This document shows, piece after piece, positions 56,996-64,000 of a stretch of 64,000 nucleotides of DNA. Every line of letters begins with the position of its first letter. Positions within the stretch are counted from its first letter, which is position 1. The notes beneath the pieces are model-generated. The model was not told the origin of the DNA, made no database searches, and worked only from the letters and a program-made list of their open reading frames with translations. The stretch is from Stenotrophomonas maltophilia R551-3 (GTDB lineage: Bacteria > Pseudomonadota > Gammaproteobacteria > Xanthomonadales > Xanthomonadaceae). Location: positions 1,478,501 through 1,542,500 of the forward strand of contig NC_011071.1 in assembly GCF_000020665.1 (NCBI RefSeq), read 5' to 3'. The position numbers and the translations under genes are program-made.

Positions 56996-57924
56996 GCGTC
57001 GCCGGCCTGAAGCGCTGGCTGCCGGGGCTGCGTGCCACGGTGATCGGCATTCCGTACCTGTGGCTGCTGCTGTTCTTCGCAGTGCCGTTCCTGATCGTGC
57101 TGATGATCAGCTTCTCGCACAGCCGGGTCGGCTCGCCGCCGTACACCTGGCTGCTGCAGTACGTGGACGGCGCGTTCTCGCTCAAGCTCAACCTCGAGAA
57201 CTACCTGGCCCTGTTCCGCGACTCGATCTATGCGCAGGCCTTCCTGAGTTCGATCAAGATCGCGGCCATCTCCACTTTCCTGACCCTGCTGATCGGCTAC
57301 CCGATGGCCTATGCCATCGCCCGCCTGTCGCCGGCCGCGCGCAACGTGGCAATGATGCTGGTGGTGCTGCCGTCGTGGACCTCGTTCCTGATCCGCGTGT
57401 ATGCGTGGAAGGCGATCCTGGACCGCAACGGCCTGCTCGACCAGTTCCTGCAGTTCACTGGCCTGCAATCGCTGATGACCAGCATGGGCCTGCCCAAGCT
57501 GCAGCTGATCGACACCCCGACCGCCGCCTACATCGGCATCGTCTACTGCTACCTGCCGTTCATGGTGCTGCCGCTGTACGCCAACCTGGTCAAGCACGAC
57601 CACCGCCTGCTGGAAGCGGCCTACGACCTCGGTGCCAAGCCGTGGCAGGCGTTCCTGCGCATCACCCTGCCGCTGTCCAAGGCCGGCATCATCGCCGGTT
57701 GCATGCTGGTGATGATCCCGGCGATCGGCGAATTCGTGATTCCGGAAATGCTGGGTGGCTCGGAAACGCTGATGGTCGGCCGCCAGCTGTGGAATGAATT
57801 CTTCAACAACCGCAACTGGCCGGGCGCCTCGGCGATGGCGGTGGCGATGATCCTGTTGCTGCTGGTGCCGATCCTGCTGTTCAACCGTTCCCAGCAGCGC
57901 CTGCTGGAAGGGAAGCAGGCATGA
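56992..57924 (+). CDS. potH: Polyamine ABC transporter permease PotH
   Basis: Membrane subunit with about six helices, 310 residues. IGIPYLWLLLFFAVPFLIVL is the first helix, WTSFLIRVYAWKAILDRNGL the PotB/PotH signature, and LLEAAYDLGAKPWQAFLRIT the EAA loop. ATGA overlaps with potG and potI. Confidence 0.94.
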   Translation: MSVAGLKRWLPGLRATVIGIPYLWLLLFFAVPFLIVLMISFSHSRVGSPPYTWLLQYVDGAFSLKLNLENYLALFRDSIYAQAFLSSIKIAAISTFLTLLIGYPMAYAIARLSPAARNVAMMLVVLPSWTSFLIRVYAWKAILDRNGLLDQFLQFTGLQSLMTSMGLPKLQLIDTPTAAYIGIVYCYLPFMVLPLYANLVKHDHRLLEAAYDLGAKPWQAFLRITLPLSKAGIIAGCMLVMIPAIGEFVIPEMLGGSETLMVGRQLWNEFFNNRNWPGASAMAVAMILLLLVPILLFNRSQQRLLEGKQA

Positions 57925-58763
57925 GCCCGCGTTCCGCCAAGGGCCTGGGGCTGGGCGTGCTGCTGCTCGGCTTCGCCTTCCTGTACCTGCCGATCCTGTT
58001 GTTGATGTTCTATTCATTCAACAGCTCGCGGCTGGCGATGGTCTGGGCCGGGTTCTCCACCCGCGCCTACAGCGACCTGTTCGCCGACCGCGCGCTGATG
58101 GACGCAATGTGGACCAGTCTGGTGGTGGCGTTCTGGACCGCCTGTACCGCCACCGTGCTGGGCACGCTGGCGGCGATGGTGATGACCCGCTTCAAGCGCT
58201 TCCGTGGCAAGCCGCTGTTCGGCGCGCTGGTGACCGCGCCGCTGGTGATGCCGGATGTGATCCTCGGCTTCTCGCTGATGGCGCTGCTGGCCTCGATGGG
58301 CGCGATTCCCGGCTTCCCGGCACGTGGCTTGACCACCATCTGGATCGCCCACGTCACCTTCACCCTGTGCTTCGTCACCGTGGTGGTGTCCTCGCGCCTG
58401 CAGGAAATGGACCTGTCGCTGGAAGAAGCCGCGATGGACCTGGGCGCGAGCCGGCTGACCGTGTTCGGGCGCATCACCCTGCCGATCATCGCACCGGCGC
58501 TGGTGGCCGGTTGGCTGCTGGCGTTCACCCTGTCGCTGGATGACGTGGTGGTGGCCAGCTTCGTCGCCACACCGGGCTCGACTACGCTGCCGATGAAGGT
58601 GTTCGCCTCGGTGCGCATGGGCATCAGCCCGAAGATCAACGCGTTGGCCACCCTGCTGGTGTCGGCGGTGTCGATCGCCGCGGTGATCGGCTGGTACATC
58701 AACGCGCGTGCCGAGAAACGGCGCCAGCGCGACCTGCAGCTGGCACGGCAGGACAACGGCTGA
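57921..58763 (+). CDS. potI: Polyamine ABC transporter permease PotI
   Basis: Second membrane subunit, 280 residues. FLYLPILLLMFYSFNSSRLA opens the protein as in PotC/PotI, and LEEAAMDLGASRLTVFGRIT is the EAA loop, followed by FTLSLDDVVVASFVATPGS. Overlaps potH by ATGA. A short hairpin (TGCCGAC/GTCGGCA, 58774-58790) follows the stop. Confidence 0.94.
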   Translation: MSPRSAKGLGLGVLLLGFAFLYLPILLLMFYSFNSSRLAMVWAGFSTRAYSDLFADRALMDAMWTSLVVAFWTACTATVLGTLAAMVMTRFKRFRGKPLFGALVTAPLVMPDVILGFSLMALLASMGAIPGFPARGLTTIWIAHVTFTLCFVTVVVSSRLQEMDLSLEEAAMDLGASRLTVFGRITLPIIAPALVAGWLLAFTLSLDDVVVASFVATPGSTTLPMKVFASVRMGISPKINALATLLVSAVSIAAVIGWYINARAEKRRQRDLQLARQDNG

Positions 58764-58846
58764 GCACACGGTTTGCCGACAACGTCGGCAACACCCGGCT
58801 CACGGACAGCGGCGCACAATGGGGATCTTCCAGATGGAGATCCCCC

Positions 58847-60211
58847 ATGATCGTCGAGATTGTCGACCCGGCCACCGGCCAGGTGACCTACCGCCATGAA
58901 CTGATGGGTGCTGCCGACGTCGAGCAGCGCCTGCAGGCCGCTGCCGATGCCTTCCCCGGCTGGGCCGAGCGCTCGCTGCAGGAGCGGGGGGCGATCCTCA
59001 AGCAGATCGCTGGCCAACTGCGTGCGCGCCGCGACGATCTGCAGCAGGCGATGACCCATGAGATGGGCAAGCTCAAGGCAGAGGCGTTGGCCGAGGTCGA
59101 CAAGTGCGCGGCGGCCTGCGAGTACTACGCCGACCATGCTGCCGACTACCTCAAGCCGCAGCTGATCGACACCGAAGCCCAGCGCAGCTATGTGCGCTAC
59201 GAGCCGATCGGCTGCGTGTTCGCGGTGATGCCGTGGAATTTCCCGATCTGGCAGGTGTTTCGTTTCCTCGCCCCGGCGTTCATGGCAGGCAACGTGGCCC
59301 TGCTCAAACACGCCAGCAACGTGCCGCAGTGCGCCGACCTGATCCTGGCGGTATGCCGTGACGGTGGCCTGCCTGACGGCGTGTTCGATGTACTGCACAT
59401 CGACAACGACCAGGCGGCCGAGGTGCTGCGCGACGCACGGGTGAAGGCGGTGACACTGACCGGCAGCGAGCGGGCAGGGCGCTCGATCGCGTCCAACGCG
59501 GGCAGCCAGCTGAAGAAGTCGGTGATGGAGCTGGGTGGCAGCGATGCCTTCGTGGTGCTCGACGATGCCGACCTCGACAAGACCGTGGCGGCTGCGGTGA
59601 AGTCGCGCTTCGATAACAGCGGGCAGACCTGCATCGCGGCCAAGCGCTTCATCGTGGTCGAGGCGGTGGCCGATGAGTTCACCCGGCGCTTCGTGGAAGC
59701 CGCGGCCGAGCGCCAGTACGGTGATCCGGACGAGCGCGGTACCACGCTGGCGCCGATGGCCCGTGCCGATCTGCGTGACGAACTGCACAAGCAGGTGCAG
59801 GCCAGCGTGGCCAAGGGCGCGCGGGTACTGCTGGGTGGTGAGCCGATTGCGGGTACACATGCCGGCTATCCGGCCACCGTGCTCGATCAGGTCGGCCCGG
59901 GCATGCCGGCCTACGACGAGGAGCTGTTCGGGCCGGTGGCTGCGGTGATCCGTGTCAAGGATGAGGCCGAGGCACTGCGCGTGGCCAACGACACCCGCTT
60001 CGGCCTGGGCGGCAGCGTGTGGACGCGCGATCCGGTGCGCGGCGAACGTTTCGCGCAGCGCATGGAATGCGGTGCCGCGTTCGTCAACGCCATCGTCAAG
60101 AGCGACGCGCGGCTTCCGTTCGGCGGCAGCAAACAGTCCGGTTTCGGCCGGGAGCTGGCCGACCACGGCATCCATGAGTTCATGAACATCAAGACCGTCT
60201 ACGTGGCTTGA
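58847..60211 (+). CDS. Succinate-semialdehyde dehydrogenase (Sad/YneI type)
   Basis: Oxidises succinate semialdehyde to succinate, the last step from GABA. The 454 residues are the short form of the family that lacks the usual N-terminal extension. Catalytic Cys is in NSGQTCIAAKRF, base Glu in VMELGGSDAFVV, and VMPWNFPIWQVFRFLAPAFM holds the Asn of the oxyanion hole. Strict NAD or NADP use cannot be read. GGAG precedes the ATG by seven bases. It follows potI by 83 bases in the same direction. Confidence 0.88.
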   Translation: MIVEIVDPATGQVTYRHELMGAADVEQRLQAAADAFPGWAERSLQERGAILKQIAGQLRARRDDLQQAMTHEMGKLKAEALAEVDKCAAACEYYADHAADYLKPQLIDTEAQRSYVRYEPIGCVFAVMPWNFPIWQVFRFLAPAFMAGNVALLKHASNVPQCADLILAVCRDGGLPDGVFDVLHIDNDQAAEVLRDARVKAVTLTGSERAGRSIASNAGSQLKKSVMELGGSDAFVVLDDADLDKTVAAAVKSRFDNSGQTCIAAKRFIVVEAVADEFTRRFVEAAAERQYGDPDERGTTLAPMARADLRDELHKQVQASVAKGARVLLGGEPIAGTHAGYPATVLDQVGPGMPAYDEELFGPVAAVIRVKDEAEALRVANDTRFGLGGSVWTRDPVRGERFAQRMECGAAFVNAIVKSDARLPFGGSKQSGFGRELADHGIHEFMNIKTVYVA

Positions 60212-60220
60212 TGCCGAACG

Positions 60221-60351
60221 GTAGTGCCGGCCGCTGGCCGGCATTGCCTGGTTGCCGGCCAGCGGCCGGCACTACCAGAAGCGGGTCATGCGCCACGACC
60301 AACGGTCGTGGCCTACCGGTCCGGTGGGTATCGACCGTTGGTCGATACGCC
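60221..60351. repeat. Cluster of four SMAG-type elements
   Basis: 60221-60243 (plus) and 60251-60275 (minus) form an inverted pair with the GCCGGCC core seen at 36860-36935. 60292-60316 (minus, GCCACGACC core) and 60323-60351 (plus, TATCGACC core, GTGG for GTAG) follow. They fill the gap between the convergent dehydrogenase and corA genes and end one base before the corA stop codon. Confidence 0.88.
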
Positions 60352-61374
60352 CTACAACCACTTCGCGCGCTTGAACAACCGGTACAGCCCCACGCACACG
60401 CCACCCACGCCCACGATCATCAGCGGGTAGGACCACGGCTCGCTCAACTCCGGCATGTGGCTGAAGTTCATGCCGTACCAGCTGGTGATCAGCGTCGGCG
60501 CCGCCAGCAGCGCGGCCCATGCACCCAGCCGCTTGACCGTCTCGCCCTGCGCCAGCGTCACCAGCGACAGGTTCACGCTCAGCGCGGTGCCCAGCATCTC
60601 GCGCAGGGTGTCGATCACATCGCTGATGCGTACTGCGTGGTCGTGCACGTCGCGGATGTACAGCTTCACTTCGTCGGGGATCAGCTCGCCCTGGTAGCGG
60701 CGCAGCTGCGCCAGCACGTCCTGCAGCGGTGCCACCGCCATCCGCATCTTGTTCAGCTCGCGCTTGAGCTCGTACAGCCGCACCACCGTGCTGCGCTTGT
60801 AGGTGTCGGCGAAGATGTCCTTCTCCAGCAGCTCCAGGGTGTCGCGGAAGCGGTGCACGATGGGCAGGTAGTTGTCGACCACGAAGTCGGTCACCGCGTA
60901 CAGGCAGTACGACGGGCCCATCTTCAGCAGCTGCGGCTCGCGTTCCACCCGCGCACGCACCGGGGCATAGGACAGCGAAGCGCCATGGCGTACCGTCACC
61001 AGGAAGCGCGGGCCGAGGAAGGCATGGGTTTCGCCGTACTGGATGCGCTCGTCGACCATCTGCGCGGTGGTCACCACCACGAACATGGAATTGCCGTAGG
61101 TCTCGACCTTGGGCCGCTGGTGCGCGTTGCGCGCATCCTCGATGGCCAGGTCGTGCAGGCAGAACTCTTCCTGCAGTTTCAACAGCACATCATCATTGGG
61201 GTCGTACAGGCCGACCCAGACGAAGCCGTTGCCACTGGCAATGACATCGCTGATGGCGTCCAGGGTGATGTCGTGGCGTTTGCCCTCGTCATCGTAGTGG
61301 ACGCAGTTGATGACGCAGGCGGGGTTGGCCGAGGCGGGCGCGGCAGCAGAGGCGGGCAATGACATGCCCGCCAT
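60352..61374 (-). CDS. corA: CorA-family magnesium/cobalt transporter
   Basis: A 340-residue divalent-cation channel. A large cytoplasmic funnel domain is followed by two helices, with the GMN selectivity motif in LITSWYGMNFSHMPEL and a last helix YPLMIVGVGGVCVGLYRLF. The long stalk helix is around 185-270. The start may be ATG at 61374 or ATG at 61365; neither has a clear ribosome site. It begins 6 bases after the DUF4105 stop, so it probably belongs to that transcript. Confidence 0.9.
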   Translation of the reverse strand: MAGMSLPASAAAPASANPACVINCVHYDDEGKRHDITLDAISDVIASGNGFVWVGLYDPNDDVLLKLQEEFCLHDLAIEDARNAHQRPKVETYGNSMFVVVTTAQMVDERIQYGETHAFLGPRFLVTVRHGASLSYAPVRARVEREPQLLKMGPSYCLYAVTDFVVDNYLPIVHRFRDTLELLEKDIFADTYKRSTVVRLYELKRELNKMRMAVAPLQDVLAQLRRYQGELIPDEVKLYIRDVHDHAVRISDVIDTLREMLGTALSVNLSLVTLAQGETVKRLGAWAALLAAPTLITSWYGMNFSHMPELSEPWSYPLMIVGVGGVCVGLYRLFKRAKWL

Positions 61375-61380
61375 CGTGCG

Positions 61381-62627
61381 TCAGGGCTGTGTTTTGGACA
61401 AGTGAGGAGTACGCCCCAGCACCCATGCCAGCGCGACGTGGACGGGCAGCAGCAGCACGATCCACTGCACGTTGTACTGTGCCTGCAGGCTCAGCCAGTG
61501 CAGTACCAGCGCGGCCACCGCCTGTACCGCCAGCAGCCACAGCACGATCCTGAACATGCGGCCCGGCACGCGACGACGCAGCAGGGCGATTGCACCCGGC
61601 AACAGCAGCACCGCCAGCGGCGAGAGCAACAGCAGGTTGCGGTTGGCCCATGCGGCGTAGTGGATGCTGAAGCCCCACAGGAACACCAGCACGCCACCAA
61701 ACAGGGCGCACAGCAGCCAGAACGGCAGGGCCAGCCCGGCCAGCAGGCGCGGGCGGTTGCGCAGCGCCAGCACGCCGCCGGCCACGATCAGCCCGAGCAG
61801 CAGCCACGGCCACCAGCGGCGCGCGAATTCCTTCGGCTCCGGATCGATACGGTGCGGCAGCAGTTCCTGCTCGGACTGCACCAGCGGACGGCCATCGCTG
61901 TTGCGTGCCTGGCGCAGCGCATCGGCCAGGCGCATCGGCACGAAGGCTTCCTGCCAGCGCGACAGCGGCTGGTCGGCGAACGGCCCGAGGCCGACATCGA
62001 AGCCCAGCCACATCCACGGTGCCGGCGACGCCAGGCGGACCGATTCACTGCGGTAGGTGTTGCCGCGCGAGCGCCCCGACAGCTGCGACTGCAGGCCGCC
62101 ACCCAATGCCTTGTCCAGCGTGTCGCGCACCATCGTGGCGCAGTTGGCGGTGTAGTAATCGTAGTGGTAGCGCGCGTTTTCCGGCTTGGCCCGCTCGGCC
62201 AGGTCGGCGGCCAGCGAACGTGCCTGGTCCGGGCGCAGGTCCAGCCACTGCACGCTGGCACCGCGGCCGGTCTCGTCGTAGTACGACAGGTCCTGCTGCA
62301 ACGGCAGCGCCACCAGGTAATACATCATGTCGCCGCGTGCGAAGCGGCTGATGAAATCGTCCTCGGACGGATCGAAGTAGCCGAAGTTGTACGAGGTTGC
62401 CTCACCGCTCACCGGATCGAGCACGACGATGGCATCGTGACCGAAGCGTTCGAAGAACACGGTGCCCGGCTGCATGGTCACCACGCCGATGCGCGGGGCA
62501 GGGGCTTCAGCGATGGTCGCGGGTACGGCAGGTGTGGCTGCCACCGGCTGCGCGAAGGCGGCCAGCGGCAGGGCCATGGCCAGCACGCACAGTACCAGCC
62601 ACGCCATGAGGATCAGGCCACCGCGCT

Positions 62628-62631
<4 letters not shown>
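61381..62631 (-). CDS. DUF4105 membrane protein (Lnb-like N-terminal domain)
   Basis: 416 residues. A signal-like helix (LILMAWLVLCVLAMALPLAA) precedes a periplasmic DUF4105 domain with RIGVVTMQPGTVFFERFGHD and YHYDYYTANCATMVRDTLD, where a Cys and His resemble NlpC-like catalytic residues. Five or so helices follow (WWPWLLLGLIVAGGVLAL onward). TTG at 62631 is chosen: it overlaps the corC stop (TTGA) and supplies the Lys-Arg of the signal. ATG at 62607 is the alternative. Function unknown; perhaps envelope lipid or peptidoglycan work. Confidence 0.82.
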
Positions 62632-63509
<878 letters not shown>

Positions 63510-63573
63510 CTCTGGAAAAAAGGCACCCGGCAGGCCGGGCGTTGGCCCAAGTCTAGCAGGATGTGGCGGCCTG

Positions 63574-64000
63574 TCAGTGACTGCCGGTGGCCGGGGTTGG
63601 GGCGGCCGGGGCCGGCTCATCCTCGGGCAGGTCCAGGCTGTAGGTGCAGCCGGCCAAGGTCTTGCCGGGGTGGGAGGCCACGGTGGAGACGCTGAGGATG
63701 ATCGACTCGATCTGGGCCTCGCCGGTCTTCGGGTCGGTCACGTCGCGGCTGACCAGTTCTCGGCCGGCCATGAACTTGCCGTCCTGATCGTAGCCGGTCT
63801 CCAATTCCAGCCGTTTGGCCAGCGGGCGTGGGTCGGCCTGGTCGAGCACCGCCATGATGCTGGCGCCGGCCACCGCCACCCGCTCGGTCTGTTGGCCGAA
63901 GACGGTGATCGGGCTGGCCAGCCGGAACTCGCTCATGAACTGGTTGCCCTGCGGCAGCGGCTGCAGGCCCTGGGCCACGGCCTTCAGCGGATCGGCCAGC
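63574..64000 (-). CDS. Unknown protein, N-terminus beyond window
   Basis: The C-terminal 141 residues of a gene that runs off the window end. The frame is open to the last base, and a GTG at 63978 could be a start but conserved-looking sequence continues before it (LADPLKAVAQGLQPLPQGNQ). It contains VFGQQTERVAVAGASIMAVL, KFMAGRELVSRDV and one Cys in LAGCTYSLDLP, and ends in a proline and alanine-rich tail. No family recognised. Confidence 0.7.
   Translation of the reverse strand, partial: LADPLKAVAQGLQPLPQGNQFMSEFRLASPITVFGQQTERVAVAGASIMAVLDQADPRPLAKRLELETGYDQDGKFMAGRELVSRDVTDPKTGEAQIESIILSVSTVASHPGKTLAGCTYSLDLPEDEPAPAAPTPATGSH

Noticed and set aside
58774..58790. Terminator after potI
   Set aside because: The hairpin has a short stem and no T-run; it looks like a decayed SMAG and cannot be called a terminator.

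Overview
The window is high-GC chromosomal DNA of a Stenotrophomonas of the S. maltophilia group. Three things point there: a macABC efflux operon facing a two-component system, the L-rich and A-rich protein style of Xanthomonadaceae, and above all many short palindromes that begin with GTAG (SMAG elements, the REP-like repeats typical of S. maltophilia). I saw no rRNA, tRNA, CRISPR array, prophage or complete insertion sequence. The genes are dense, often overlap by ATGA, and are mostly housekeeping or stress and nutrient functions.

Layout. 1-4218 (-): macABC tripartite efflux operon, cut by the window start in the outer-membrane gene. 4423-6567 (+): response regulator and histidine kinase, divergent from it. 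6745-9771 (+): a large periplasmic beta-propeller diguanylate cyclase. 10186-13511 (-): RNase T, then a four-gene operon made of an EGKCG-repeat precursor peptide (HvfA type), a DUF692/MNIO maturase (HvfB), a DUF2063 partner (HvfC) and a DoxX membrane protein. This is a ribosomally made, post-translationally modified metallophore system. 13770-20086 (-): phoU-pstB-pstA-pstC-pstS and a second pstS, followed divergently by an OprO/OprP phosphate porin (20639-21871). Sequences resembling PhoB boxes stand in front of these units. 21952-23784 (-): nth, a small unknown gene and an enoyl-CoA hydratase. 23952-30518 (+, one gene on -): degenerate FKBP, DUF1289-NUDIX fusion, SseA-type sulfurtransferase, PGRP/AmpD-like amidase (-), small alpha/beta hydrolase, RlmKL. 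30640-35247 (-): TonB siderophore receptor with DUF3649, PepSY and DUF3325 proteins behind a Fur-like box. 35539-37822 (-): DUF445 and ParB-like proteins.

37886-60211 holds a polyamine catabolism and uptake set in pieces: omega-aminotransferase, PuuC-type aldehyde dehydrogenase, PuuB, PuuD, PuuA, PotF, PotG, PotH, PotI and a succinate-semialdehyde dehydrogenase. Together these can take putrescine through gamma-glutamyl intermediates to GABA, succinate semialdehyde and succinate. The set is interrupted at 41055-49137 by an MFS transporter, a bacteriohemerythrin, a double-receiver diguanylate cyclase and two paralogous MASE1 membrane proteins that flank a small secreted protein. The MASE1 stretch has visibly lower GC than its surroundings. 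60352-64000 (-): CorA, DUF4105 membrane protein, CorC and a truncated unknown gene.

The most interesting items are the HvfABC-DoxX metallophore operon, a family of three long hairpin elements in intergenic DNA (9962-10129, 18820-18917, 26822-26991) whose outer stems differ in sequence but keep pairing, and the MASE1 pair with its secreted partner.
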